Of a stretch of 64,000 bases of DNA, positions 26,026-35,124 are shown piece after piece (positions within the stretch are counted from its first letter, which is position 1; every line of letters starts with the position of its first letter). Position numbers and translations under genes: made by a program. Origin of the DNA: Variovorax sp. OAS795 (GTDB lineage: Bacteria > Pseudomonadota > Gammaproteobacteria > Burkholderiales > Burkholderiaceae_C); assembly GCF_040546685.1 (NCBI RefSeq), contig NZ_JBEPOH010000001.1:2790001-2854000 (forward strand), given 5' to 3'. Below the pieces are notes generated by a model. It was not told the DNA's origin, searched no databases, and saw only the letters and a list, made by a program, of their open reading frames with translations.

Positions 26026-26146
26026 GCTCGGCTTACATGAGCCGCCTGATAGTTCTTTCAAAAAAGACCCTGCTGCGGTGCGCCGGAACGCGGCATCCAG
26101 TACCGACGCCATCAAGCACTTCCAGTACACCAACGAGGAGATCCAA

Positions 26147-27829
26147 GTGAAAAGAAACCGTCTGCCGTCGTCCGCAAAACTGCGGCGGCTTGCGCTGGGC
26201 GCAACCGCCTGCGTAGCCGGAGCCAATGCGTTCGCCATCGACTTCGATACGGGGAACCCCGATCTCAGTGTTCGATGGGACAACACGGTCAAGTACAGCG
26301 CCGCCGCCCGGCTGCGAGGGCAAGATGCAGACTTGCTCGGCCGCCCGAACAACGATGACGGGGACCGCAACTTCAACAAGGGCCTGGTCTCGAATCGGCT
26401 CGACCTGCTTTCCGAGTTCGACGCCGTGTACGCGAAACGCTACGGTCTGCGCTTCAGCGCTGCGGGCTGGTACGACGATGTCTACAACCGGGCGAACGAC
26501 AACCCCGGGTTCTCCGGCGGGGCATTTCCCAATCAGACTTCAGTACCATTCAACGCATTCACGAACACGATGCGGCGGTTGCATGGCCGCAAGCTCGAGG
26601 CGCTGGACGGATTCGTGTTCGGCGGCTTCGATATCGGGTCCGTACGGAGCACTGTGAGGCTCGGACAGCACAGCCTGGTCTGGGGTGAAAGCCTGTTCTT
26701 CGGAAACAACGCCATCGCGGGCGGCATGAACCCTGTCGACGTAACCAAGCTCATCTCCGTCCCGAATACGCAGTTCAAGGAGGCGATTCGTCCGGTCCCG
26801 CAGGTATCGGCTCAGTTCCAGATCACGCCGTCCTTCTCGGTCGGCGCTTACTACCAGTTCAAGTGGCGCCCCAATCGTCTCCCGGCAGCCGGAAGCTACT
26901 TTTCGGGAGTGGATACCAATCCCGAAGGTGCCGAGCGACTTCTCCTCGCAGGGCCGGGCAGCCCCTTCGCGGCAAATGCCCCGCGCCTCGATGACCAGCG
27001 CGCACGCAACAGTGGCCAAGGTGGCATCCAGCTGCGGCTGCGGTCCGACGAAACAGACTATGGCCTGTACCTGATCCGCTTCCATGAAAAGACCTTCCAG
27101 CAAGTCATTTCCGTTGGCATGGCGCCCAGCAGCTTCGGCGGCGTCATCCCGGGTCCGGTCAGTTATCGGCTGGTGTATCCGCAGGGCATCACGGCGCTCG
27201 GCGCGAGCGCTTCACGCACCTTCGGAGATGTCAACCTGGCTGTCGAAGGGTCGATCCGCCACAACCAGGATCTCGCGAGCAGCAGCGGTGCCGTGAACAA
27301 GTCCTTCTTTGGCGGGCCGGCGAACAACAACAGTGACAACCCGGCCTATGCGGTCGGGAAAACGGCGCATGTCAACTTCAATGTGCTGTGGACCGTCCCA
27401 CGCACGTCGCTCTTCAACGAGGCGACGTTCCTGGGAGAGATCGCCTGGAACCGTGTCCTGTCGGTCAGCAAGAACCCTGACGCGATCGATGCCAACTCCA
27501 CCCGCGACGCCGTCGCGCTACGCATGCAATTCGAGCCTGTGTACCGGCAGGTCGTATCCGGACTGGATATCGGCGTTCCCATCGGCATCGGCTATAGCCC
27601 CAAGGGCTCTCGCTCGCGCGCGCTGGGTATCGCCATGCCGCCGGAGAACGGTGGCGACCTCACTGTAGGTCTGAACGGCACATACCTCGGGGTGTGGAAG
27701 TTCAGCCTTGCCTACACGCGGTTCTTCGGCCCGAAGGGCACGTTGCTGGACGCGAAGAACAACTTCTCCTATCGCCAGTTCCTGCACGGGCGAGATTTCG
27801 CCGCTCTCTCGGTGAGTCGGACCTTCTGA
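26147..27829 (+). CDS. DUF1302 outer-membrane protein
   Basis: This 560-aa protein starts at the GTG at 26147 (VKRNRLPSSAKL), with GAGGAG 6 nt upstream. A signal peptide ends near ANAFA. The rest has alternating aromatic and polar strands and ends in F (SVSRTF), typical of a beta-barrel outer-membrane protein of the DUF1302 family. It is co-transcribed with a DUF1329 gene 22 bp on, and diverges from the RND exporter and Ycf48-like genes. The module may move a hydrophobic substrate or lipid across the envelope. The direct role is unproven. Confidence 0.85.
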   Translation: MKRNRLPSSAKLRRLALGATACVAGANAFAIDFDTGNPDLSVRWDNTVKYSAAARLRGQDADLLGRPNNDDGDRNFNKGLVSNRLDLLSEFDAVYAKRYGLRFSAAGWYDDVYNRANDNPGFSGGAFPNQTSVPFNAFTNTMRRLHGRKLEALDGFVFGGFDIGSVRSTVRLGQHSLVWGESLFFGNNAIAGGMNPVDVTKLISVPNTQFKEAIRPVPQVSAQFQITPSFSVGAYYQFKWRPNRLPAAGSYFSGVDTNPEGAERLLLAGPGSPFAANAPRLDDQRARNSGQGGIQLRLRSDETDYGLYLIRFHEKTFQQVISVGMAPSSFGGVIPGPVSYRLVYPQGITALGASASRTFGDVNLAVEGSIRHNQDLASSSGAVNKSFFGGPANNNSDNPAYAVGKTAHVNFNVLWTVPRTSLFNEATFLGEIAWNRVLSVSKNPDAIDANSTRDAVALRMQFEPVYRQVVSGLDIGVPIGIGYSPKGSRSRALGIAMPPENGGDLTVGLNGTYLGVWKFSLAYTRFFGPKGTLLDAKNNFSYRQFLHGRDFAALSVSRTF

Positions 27830-27851
27830 CATCTTCCACAAGGATATTTCC

Positions 27852-29222
27852 ATGACATTGACCACGATCAAACGGAGCGCTGCCATTCTCGCCGTGCTCT
27901 CCTTCGTCGGGGCGGCCCAGGCCGGCGTGAGCGCCGCCGAGGCTGCCAAGCTCAAAGGCGAGCTGACTCCCTTGGGAGCCGAGCGAGCCGGCAACCGCGA
28001 CGGCGCCATCCCGGCATGGACCGGCGGCCTCACGGCAGCGACACCGGATTTCCGCAACGGCGGCCGCAGGACTGATCCTTTTGCATCCGAGAAGGCGACG
28101 TTGCAAATCACGGCCAAAAACATGGATCAGTTTGCCGACAAGCTGACGGAGGGCACAAAGGTCATGCTGCGAAAGTATCCTGATACTTTTCGGGTGGACG
28201 TGTACCCCACGCACCGCACTGCCGCGGCTCCGCAATGGGTGTACGACAACACCTTCCAGAATGCGACACGTGCCACTGTCCAGGAAGCATCCGCCGGCCC
28301 GGTAACCAAGGGCGCTTATGGAGGCATCCCGTTCCCGATTCCGAAGACCGGGGCCGAAGTGATGTTGAACACCCAGGTCCGTTGGCGCGGTGCGGCGTGG
28401 AATCAGCAAAGCAGTGGCTACCAGGTGACTGCGGATGGCCGTCCGGTTCTGGTGCACACGGTGAATGTCGATAACGTCGCACCCTATTACTACCGCGAAG
28501 GTTCGGCGGAGAACTTCGATGGCGCCTACTGGATGGTGCGAGTTGCCACTTCGGCCCCGGCCCTGCGGGCTGGGGAAGCGATCCTCGGGCACCTTCTCGT
28601 CGATGAGAGCAAGACCGCGACCTGGGTCTACCTGACGGGACAGCGACGTGTCCGCAAGCTGCCCAACTCATGTTGCGATACGCCACATCCCACGTCGGCG
28701 GGCATCGTGACATTCGATGAGATCGAGACCTTTGCGACCCGGCTGGATCGCTTCGATTGGAAGTTGGTGGGCAAGAAGGAGATGTATATCCCATACAACT
28801 CGAACCGGCTTCTCGTGCCAACGAAGGACACCGATGTGCTGGGTCCGCACCATCTTCAGCCTGAGCATGTCCGCTGGGAACTGCACCGCGTCTGGGTAGT
28901 GGAGGCCGAGCTGAAGCCAGGCCAGCGCCACACTTCCACGAAGAGCCGCTACTACATCGATGAGGACAGCTGGTGGCCGGTTCTCGCCGACCGCTGGGAC
29001 GCAAACGGACAACTTTGGCGCATGCCTTTTTCCATTCCCGTTGTGATGCCCGATATTCCTGCGGTCGTAGGCACCGCCTGGGGCACCTATGACCTGCTGT
29101 CGGGAACTTATTTCATCGCTGAAGTGATGAATTCCTCCAAGGAGCAATACCGCATCCTGCCCCAGCCCTTGCCGGAGAAACATTTCTCTCCTGACGCCTT
29201 GGCAGGGGACAGCGTGCGTTAG
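27852..29222 (+). CDS. DUF1329 outer-membrane or periplasmic lipoprotein-like protein
   Basis: This 456-aa DUF1329 protein has a signal peptide ending in AQA. The mature region starts SAAEAAKLKGELTPLGAERAGN, with AGNRDGAIPAWTGG, a stretch typical of the family. The C-terminal half has the LolA/LolB-like beta-sheet pattern attributed to these proteins. It pairs with the DUF1302 barrel just upstream. Together with the divergent RND exporter and Ycf48-like propeller it probably forms one trans-envelope system. Substrate unknown. Confidence 0.85.
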   Translation: MTLTTIKRSAAILAVLSFVGAAQAGVSAAEAAKLKGELTPLGAERAGNRDGAIPAWTGGLTAATPDFRNGGRRTDPFASEKATLQITAKNMDQFADKLTEGTKVMLRKYPDTFRVDVYPTHRTAAAPQWVYDNTFQNATRATVQEASAGPVTKGAYGGIPFPIPKTGAEVMLNTQVRWRGAAWNQQSSGYQVTADGRPVLVHTVNVDNVAPYYYREGSAENFDGAYWMVRVATSAPALRAGEAILGHLLVDESKTATWVYLTGQRRVRKLPNSCCDTPHPTSAGIVTFDEIETFATRLDRFDWKLVGKKEMYIPYNSNRLLVPTKDTDVLGPHHLQPEHVRWELHRVWVVEAELKPGQRHTSTKSRYYIDEDSWWPVLADRWDANGQLWRMPFSIPVVMPDIPAVVGTAWGTYDLLSGTYFIAEVMNSSKEQYRILPQPLPEKHFSPDALAGDSVR

Positions 29223-29281
29223 GTTCCAGCGACAGCTCGCATCAGAAGCGGCGTCACTGGCCTGGCGAGGGCTCGGCGCCC

Positions 29282-29341
29282 TTAATTCACCGCAGGCAGC
29301 TCGACCGTGAACTCCGCGCCGCCTTCCGGGTGATTGCGAAC
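29282..29341 (-). pseudogene. 3' end fragment of a hoxJ-like sensor kinase gene
   Basis: The fragment encodes the last residues HPEGGAEFTVELPAVN and matches the true hoxJ end at 38453-38512 almost base for base; 52 bp from about 29290 are identical. Homology stops abruptly at 29341, where a decayed phosphatase repeat begins. It looks like a deletion scar of a former second hox block. Confidence 0.75.
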
Positions 29342-29690
29342 GTGGCTGACGACTCCAGACCCTCCTTTCGAGCATGGGGAGCGTCCTCGTTCTCCGCCGC
29401 GCCGTCGTGCCTCGCGAGACCAACGCCATGACGTTCCAGGCGATCGCCTTCGATCTGGATGGGACGCTGGTGGACAGCGCCGGCGGCGTTGCGCTGGCAC
29501 TCAACACGGCGCTGCACGAAGCCGATCTGCCTTGATTCGATCTGCCTTGATTCGATCTGCAGCGAATGCGCAGTTCGATCGGCGATGGGCCCGATGTACT
29601 CATCGACGGGCGTTGCGCGTGATTGACTTGGAGGACATCGACACAGCATGGTGGTCGGCTCGCGTGCGCCGGTCAAAACTGATGACAGCG
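29342..29690 (+). pseudogene. decayed phosphoglycolate-phosphatase-like gene, copy 1
   Basis: An ATG at 29428 opens MTFQAIAFDLDGTLVDSAGG, the HAD phosphatase nucleophile motif DxDGT. The frame then meets two stops caused by a tandem 15-bp repeat (29523-29552), resumes as RMRSSIGDGPDV, and decays. The region is clearly homologous to 59762-60095, including about 85 bp upstream of the ATG. It cannot make a functional enzyme. Confidence 0.75.
29523..29560 (+). repeat. tandem 15-bp repeat in the HAD remnant
   Basis: CGATCTGCCTTGATT occurs twice in direct tandem (29523-29537 and 29538-29552) and a third partial copy follows. Each full unit brings a TGA in the phosphatase frame. The other HAD copy at 59.9 kb lacks it, so slippage happened in this copy. 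Confidence 0.7.
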
Positions 29691-30026
29691 CGCTGTGGGA
29701 ATGGAAGGACGCTGCCCATCCCGGTCTGCAGGCAAGGGCTTGGATCGCGCGCGAGCATGACCGCTCGGTAGGACTGGCAGTTCATGCCGTCAGCTGTCTC
29801 GCGGGCATCCCATGATCGCGCGAAGGATCGAACTACTGCCACTTCGCGCGGTGAATTACCCGCTCCCGCTGCCGGCCGGATTCGTCTCGATACATCGCAA
29901 TCAATGTTGCCGCCAAGGTGCGGCCAGCAGCACCCGCTACGGTCTGAACGTTCTGTCAGGAAGAATGCTTGCTGTTAATTTAGAATTGTCCTAGACTTCG
30001 CGCCATCGACACACGAGAGACATGGC
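29691..30026. other. intergenic stretch with no recognisable gene
   Basis: This stretch lies between the HAD scar and the aldehyde dehydrogenase. Short open frames occur on both strands but none has family features. The last 60 bp are AT-rich (TTAATTTAGAATTG near 29976-29989) and probably hold the promoter of the downstream forward operon. Confidence 0.45.
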
Positions 30027-31505
30027 ATGAAGCGATACCAGCTGTTCATCAACAACGAATGGATCAACCCGGCCTCCGGTGCCTGGTTCGAATCGACCGA
30101 GCCCTACTCTGGAAAATCTTGGGCCGAGGTCCCGAGGGGAGGGGTGGCGGATGTCGAACTCGCGGTGCGCGCTGCGCATGACGCGCTTGAAGCACCCGCT
30201 TGGCGCGACCTGACAGCCACGCAGCGCGGCGCCTTGCTGCGCAAGCTTGCCGATCTGGTGAGCCTGAACATCAACGTTCTTGCAGAAACCGAGCAGCGCG
30301 ACAACGGCAAGCTCATCGCAGAGGTCAGCGGGCAAGTCCAGAACGTTGCGCAGTGGTTCCACTACTACGCGGGCCTGGCAGACAAGGTCCAAGGCGCGGT
30401 GGTGCCGATCAACAAGACCGGCGTCTTCAACTACGTCAAGCACGAACCCCTGGGCGTGGTTGCGGCGATCACTCCTTGGAACTCTCCGCTTGCCCTGACC
30501 GTGTGGAAGATCGCCCCGGCCCTTGCGGCGGGCAACACCATGGTGATCAAGCCTTCGGAATACACGTCGAGCTCGCTGTTGGAACTGGCTGCCTTGGTCA
30601 AATTGGCGGGTTTCCCGCCAGGCGTCTTCAACGTGATCACCGGCTTCGGCGCTGAAGTCGGAGAGCCGCTCGTGAGCCACCCCCTGGTGGCCAAGGTGGC
30701 CTTCACCGGCGGCGACGCCGCCGGCCAGAAGATCAATGAGATTGCCGCGAAGGATTTCAAGAAAGTCACGCTCGAACTCGGGGGCAAGTCCGCCAATATC
30801 GTGTTCGACGACGCGGACCTGGACCAGGCCGTGATGGGCGCGGTGGCCGGCATCTTCGGTGCGGCCGGGCAGACCTGCATGGCCGGCTCGCGGCTGCTGG
30901 TGCAGCGCGGCATTCACGACCGCTTCGTTGCGATGCTCATCGATGTCGCCAGCAAAGCCATCGTGGGAGATCCGGCAAAGATGGAAACGCAGGTCGGGCC
31001 CATCGCTACAAAGGCGCAGTTCCAGAAGATCCTTGGCTACATCGAGATCGCCAAGGACGGCGGCGCCAAGTGCGTGCTCGGCGGCCATGCGCTCTCCGGC
31101 GAAGGCTATGGACAAGGCCAGTTCGTGGCGCCCACCATCTTCACGGGCGTCACCAACGACATGCGCATTGCACAGGAAGAAGTCTTCGGGCCCGTGCTTT
31201 CGGTGATTCCTTTCGACGACGAGGCCGACGCGCTGCGCATCGCCAACGACACGCAGTTCGGTCTCGCGGCCGGCGTATGGACGCAGAGCCTGCACCGTGC
31301 GTTCCATATGTCGGACCGGTTGAAGGCCGGCACGGTGTGGGTCAACAACTACCGCGCCACCAGTTTCACCACGCCCTTCGGAGGCTACAAGCGCAGCGGC
31401 ATCGGGCGTGAGGGCGGTGTCGACGCGATCAAGGAGTACCTGCAAAGCAAGAGCGTCTGGATCACCACGCAACCGTCACGCACGAACGCGTTCGTGCTCG
31501 GCTGA
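30027..31505 (+). CDS. NAD(P)-dependent aldehyde dehydrogenase
   Basis: This 492-aa aldehyde dehydrogenase has N152 in ITPWNSPL, E250 in VTLELGGKS and the catalytic C284 in GQTCMAGS. The C-terminal PFGGYKRSGIGREGG is typical of betaine- or semialdehyde-type members. It is the first gene of a forward operon with an FAD flavoprotein and an ABC importer for branched-chain-type substrates, so the imported compound probably passes through an aldehyde. It is distinct from the GabD-like enzyme at 20788 (different active-site context). Substrate unknown. Confidence 0.9.
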   Translation: MKRYQLFINNEWINPASGAWFESTEPYSGKSWAEVPRGGVADVELAVRAAHDALEAPAWRDLTATQRGALLRKLADLVSLNINVLAETEQRDNGKLIAEVSGQVQNVAQWFHYYAGLADKVQGAVVPINKTGVFNYVKHEPLGVVAAITPWNSPLALTVWKIAPALAAGNTMVIKPSEYTSSSLLELAALVKLAGFPPGVFNVITGFGAEVGEPLVSHPLVAKVAFTGGDAAGQKINEIAAKDFKKVTLELGGKSANIVFDDADLDQAVMGAVAGIFGAAGQTCMAGSRLLVQRGIHDRFVAMLIDVASKAIVGDPAKMETQVGPIATKAQFQKILGYIEIAKDGGAKCVLGGHALSGEGYGQGQFVAPTIFTGVTNDMRIAQEEVFGPVLSVIPFDDEADALRIANDTQFGLAAGVWTQSLHRAFHMSDRLKAGTVWVNNYRATSFTTPFGGYKRSGIGREGGVDAIKEYLQSKSVWITTQPSRTNAFVLG

Positions 31506-31543
31506 CCCCAACCCGGCGCCTGCGCGCCACCCCCGGAGACAAC

Positions 31544-33007
31544 ATGAATTCAAAGATGGAATCCGATCTGCTGATCGTCGGCTGCGGCGTCGCGGGCCTC
31601 TCGGCCGCGGTCACTGCCCTGGAAGCGGGCCTCACGGTCATCAACCTCGAGCGCTCGGAGGAAGAGCACTTCGGCGGCAACTCGCGCTGGACCGAAGCCT
31701 ACATGCGCATGAAGAACGATTCGGAAGTCTCGGACGACTTCGAAGAGCATTTCGCCCATAACGCAGGCTGGAACATCGATCCCAACGTGCTCGTCGCACT
31801 GACGGACGAGGCGGCGCTTCAGCCGGCATTCGCAAAGGCGCATTCGCTGCCCGACCCGGAAGTGATCTCGGCCTTTGCACAGTCGGTGCCATCGACGCTG
31901 GCATGGCTGAAAGGATTGGGAATGAAGTTCGGCCCCCAGCCGATCTATCTGTTGACCCAGAACACCACGCGCATCGCTGCCATGGGCGGAGGATTGGCGC
32001 TGATTGAAACCTTGCGCGCGAAGGCACTCGCGCTGGGTGGCGAGATTCGCTATCGGACCACTGCGATCGACCTGGTGCGTGGGGAGGAGGGTGCAGTGAA
32101 CGGCGTCGTCACGATCCGCCCAGAAGGCGTGCGCGAGGTGCTGCGCGCCAAGAGGGTGCTGCTCGCCAGTGGCGGCTTCCAGGGCAACCCCGAGATGATG
32201 ACCCGTTACGTAGGCCTTCGCAGCAAGCACATCCGCCCTGTGGCCATCGGCGGCTATTACAACAAGGGCGAAGGCATTCGCATGGCGCTGGATGCCGGCG
32301 CGGCGCCCGCCGGCGAGTACGGTTCGTACCACGCAGAGCCGGTGGACCCACGCTCGAAGATGGCCGAAGCGGTGGTCTTCATCTATCCCTACGGCATTCT
32401 GGTCGACAAGCACGGACACCGTTTCACAGATGAGGCCCCTGGCACGGTCGACGCGCACTACGACAACATCTCGCGCTGCATTGCCGATCAACCCGACGGC
32501 ATCAGCTACGTGATCTTCGATGCGAAGGTCGAGGACATCCCGCGCTGGCGAACCAGCATCCGTTCCGATCAGCCCTCCATCAGCGCTCCCACGCTGGAGG
32601 CACTGGCCGCCCAGATCGGCGTGCCCGCGGACAACCTCGCGCGCACCGTGCACGAGTTCAATGCGGCCTGCCCGAAAGGCGAGGGCGACTTCGATCCGCT
32701 GCACGTCGACCAGCGCGCCACCACTGGTCTGGCGGTGCGCAAGAGCCACTGGTCGCGGCCGATCGACAAGGGTCCGTTCCAGGCCTACCCGATCATTTCC
32801 ACCAACTGCTTCACCTTCGGCGGCCTCAAGGTCAACAGCGACGCGCAGGTGCTCGACCAGGACGGCCGGGTCATCGCGGGGCTGTATGCCGCAGGCGAAA
32901 CCATGGGCATCTATCACCAGGTCTACACAGGCTCGACCTCGGTGCTGCGCGGGTTGGTCTTCGGTCGCCGCGCGGGCCAGCATGCCGCGGCCACGCAGCC
33001 GGCCTGA
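31544..33007 (+). CDS. FAD-dependent oxidoreductase of the fumarate reductase/TcuA type
   Basis: This 487-aa flavoprotein begins with the FAD-binding LLIVGCGVAGLSAA and then EEEHFGGNSRWTEAYMRM, matching the succinate dehydrogenase/fumarate reductase flavoprotein family and tricarballylate dehydrogenase TcuA. The C-terminal FAD contact is FGGLKVNSDAQVLDQDG followed by AAGETMG. No iron-sulphur or membrane anchor subunits are adjacent, as in soluble single-subunit members. It lies 38 bp after the aldehyde dehydrogenase, and the ABC importer follows. It probably dehydrogenates the imported acid, or reduces a double bond. Specific substrate unknown. Confidence 0.83.
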   Translation: MNSKMESDLLIVGCGVAGLSAAVTALEAGLTVINLERSEEEHFGGNSRWTEAYMRMKNDSEVSDDFEEHFAHNAGWNIDPNVLVALTDEAALQPAFAKAHSLPDPEVISAFAQSVPSTLAWLKGLGMKFGPQPIYLLTQNTTRIAAMGGGLALIETLRAKALALGGEIRYRTTAIDLVRGEEGAVNGVVTIRPEGVREVLRAKRVLLASGGFQGNPEMMTRYVGLRSKHIRPVAIGGYYNKGEGIRMALDAGAAPAGEYGSYHAEPVDPRSKMAEAVVFIYPYGILVDKHGHRFTDEAPGTVDAHYDNISRCIADQPDGISYVIFDAKVEDIPRWRTSIRSDQPSISAPTLEALAAQIGVPADNLARTVHEFNAACPKGEGDFDPLHVDQRATTGLAVRKSHWSRPIDKGPFQAYPIISTNCFTFGGLKVNSDAQVLDQDGRVIAGLYAAGETMGIYHQVYTGSTSVLRGLVFGRRAGQHAAATQPA

Positions 33008-33059
33008 GCCGCGCAGCGGCACGCACATTCCTTACAGAAAAGCTTAACGGAGACAAACC

Positions 33060-34259
33060 ATGGACCGTCGTTCCTTCCTCACCGTCGCTGGCAGCGCCGC
33101 GACCGGCTCTTTGATGCTTCCGCGCTTTGCCATTGCCCAGGCCAGGCCTTTCAGCTACTACAGCGTCAACGCCTTCTCGGGCAACTTCGCCACCAGCGGC
33201 AAGTACAGCGATCTTGGGGTACGCGCAGCTGTCACGGCCTTCGGCAACGGGCTGGGCCGGTCCATCGAGTACCGCAAGATCGACAGCGAAGGCAACCCCG
33301 CCATCGCGGTACGCAAGGTGCAGCAGGCCATCGACCAGGACAAGGCGCGCCACTTCGGCGGCGCCGCGCTGTCGAACGAGGCCCTGGCCATCATGAAGGA
33401 AATCGACAAGAGCAAGGGCGTCTACATCACCTATGTCGGTGCCGACGAAGTCACCGGCAAGGACTGCAACCGCTCCACCTTCCGCTGGGGCCTGCCAACC
33501 TATGGTGCAGTCAACACGGTGATGCGGCCCCTGATCCAGCAGAACCCCAAGTGGAAGAAGGTCTACACCATCACCGGCCAATACGTGTTCGGCGAAGCGC
33601 TGCTGCGCAACGCGAAGGCAGTGATGCAGGAAACGAAGCTGGAACACGTGGGCAACAGCTACCACTCGCTGGCCGAGAAGGAGTTCTCGGGCTACCTCGG
33701 CAACGCCATGGGGTCCGGCGCCGACGTGCTGGTGGTGTTGAACTTCGGCGCCAACACGCTCGACCTGCTGCGCCAGGCCGCGACCTTTGGCCTCAAGCAG
33801 CGCATGGCGGTGGTGGTCGTGTGGTTCTCGGGACTCGACACCTTCCAGGCACTCGGCGCCGACGTGACCGACGGCATGTACTTCGGACTGCAGTACTGGC
33901 ATACGCTGGACACCCCGGCCAACAAGGACTTCGTGCGCCTCTACAAGGGTGAGTTCAAGGAGAACCCGCGTTTCTACTCGGCCGCCGACTACCAGGTCGC
34001 CACGCTGATGTTCGACGCCGCCAAGCGGGCCGGCAGCGACGAGCCTGCCGCGATCGTGAAGGCGCTGGAAGGCCACAGCTACCAAGGCCTCACCGGCGAC
34101 GAGCAGATCCGCCCCTTCGACCACCAGGTGTCCAAGAACTACCTGCTGGTGCGCGGCAAGAAGAAAGCGACGATGAAGGACGCGGACGACTACGCCGACA
34201 TCCTGTCCTCGTCGCGGGCGCTGGTTCCCCAAGGCGAATCGGATTGCAAGCTGGCGTGA
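33060..34259 (+). CDS. branched-chain-type ABC transporter substrate-binding protein
   Basis: This 399-aa type-1 periplasmic binding protein starts MDRRSFLTVAGSAATG, a twin-arginine signal that ends near FAIAQA. The mature domain has the Leu/Ile/Val-binding-protein fold with DLGVRAAV and later FKENPRFYSAADYQVATL, typical of LivK-like receptors for aromatic or short acids. It directly precedes matching permease and ATPase genes. The genes around it are catabolic, so the ligand is more likely an aromatic or organic acid than an amino acid. Confidence 0.88.
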   Translation: MDRRSFLTVAGSAATGSLMLPRFAIAQARPFSYYSVNAFSGNFATSGKYSDLGVRAAVTAFGNGLGRSIEYRKIDSEGNPAIAVRKVQQAIDQDKARHFGGAALSNEALAIMKEIDKSKGVYITYVGADEVTGKDCNRSTFRWGLPTYGAVNTVMRPLIQQNPKWKKVYTITGQYVFGEALLRNAKAVMQETKLEHVGNSYHSLAEKEFSGYLGNAMGSGADVLVVLNFGANTLDLLRQAATFGLKQRMAVVVVWFSGLDTFQALGADVTDGMYFGLQYWHTLDTPANKDFVRLYKGEFKENPRFYSAADYQVATLMFDAAKRAGSDEPAAIVKALEGHSYQGLTGDEQIRPFDHQVSKNYLLVRGKKKATMKDADDYADILSSSRALVPQGESDCKLA

Positions 34260-34266
34260 GATAACC

Positions 34267-35124
34267 ATGAATATCTACCTGTTCCAGGCGCTCAATGGGC
34301 TCGGGGTCGGCATGGTCTACTTCCTGCTGTCCGTAGGCCTGAGCATCATCTTCGGGCTGCTCGGCTTCGTGAACTTCGCGCATGGTGCGCTGTTCCTCAT
34401 CGGGGCCTACACCGCGATGTTCGTGACTGCACAGACCGGCAGCTTCCTGCTCGGGCTTGCCGCCTCGTTCGCAGCTGTGGCCGTCATCGGCGTGGTGGCC
34501 GAGCGCTGGCTGCTGCGGCGCACCTATCGCATGCCGCACGAGTCGCAGATCCTCATCACCGTCGGCCTGACATTCATCCTGACCGAGGGCGTGGTGACGA
34601 TCTTCGGGCCCGAGTCGCGGCAGGTGCCTATGCCCGACATGCTCGCCGGCGTGTTCATGCTCGGTGCCTATCCGGTCCCGGTCTACCGCGTCTTCATCTC
34701 CGGGGTCTGTGCAGTGGTGGGGCTTGGGCTGTGGTTTCTCTTCGAGCGCACGCTGTTCGGCGCTCGGGTTCGCGCGGGCAACGAATCGTCCGAGATGCTC
34801 AACCTTCTCGGCATCAGGGTCAGCACGGTCTATGCCCTGACCTTTGCGCTGGGAACCGGACTGGCGGGTCTGGCGGGCGGCCTTGCCGCACCGCTGCGGG
34901 GTGCCGATCCCTCGATGGGCGCGGAGGCGATCGTGATCGCTTTCGTCGTGGTGGTCCTCGGCGGCATCGGCAGCTTCAGCGGGCCTTTGGTGGGCGGTCT
35001 GATTATCGGCGTCACGCAAAGCATGATGAGCGCGATATGGCCCGAGGGCGCGCGTCTGGCCATCTTCATCGTCATGGCGGGCATCCTCCTCGTCATGCCC
35101 AGGGGGTTGTTCGGCCGTGCTTGA
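34267..35124 (+). CDS. LivH-type ABC permease
   Basis: This 285-aa inner-membrane permease has the LivH signatures LNGLGVGMVYFLLSVGLSII at the N-terminus and GIRVSTVYALTFALGTGLAG near the middle, with about eight hydrophobic segments. It begins 7 bp after the binding-protein gene and overlaps the next permease by 8 bp. With the LivM-like partner it forms the membrane channel of the importer. Confidence 0.9.
   Translation: MNIYLFQALNGLGVGMVYFLLSVGLSIIFGLLGFVNFAHGALFLIGAYTAMFVTAQTGSFLLGLAASFAAVAVIGVVAERWLLRRTYRMPHESQILITVGLTFILTEGVVTIFGPESRQVPMPDMLAGVFMLGAYPVPVYRVFISGVCAVVGLGLWFLFERTLFGARVRAGNESSEMLNLLGIRVSTVYALTFALGTGLAGLAGGLAAPLRGADPSMGAEAIVIAFVVVVLGGIGSFSGPLVGGLIIGVTQSMMSAIWPEGARLAIFIVMAGILLVMPRGLFGRA

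Larger units (their letters stand above)
25731..26146. promoter_or_regulatory. 416-bp divergent promoter of the envelope module
   Basis: This gap separates the Ycf48-RND operon from DUF1302-DUF1329. It holds operators C and D, the second copy of the 53-bp element (25973-26025), and a striking AGGAGGTGA at 25914-25922 directly abutting an ATG that opens a 34-codon frame. That mini-frame has no recognised similarity and runs through the operator, so I do not call it a gene. The layout, with two operators 117 bp apart, mirrors 7184-7318. Confidence 0.55.

Noticed and set aside
25923..26027. A 34-codon mini-gene in the envelope promoter
   Set aside because: No spacing between the ribosome site and the ATG, no similarity, and overlap with an operator.
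29428..29690. A working HAD phosphatase at 29.4 kb
   Set aside because: Two stops from a tandem repeat and loss of all later motifs show it is a relic.
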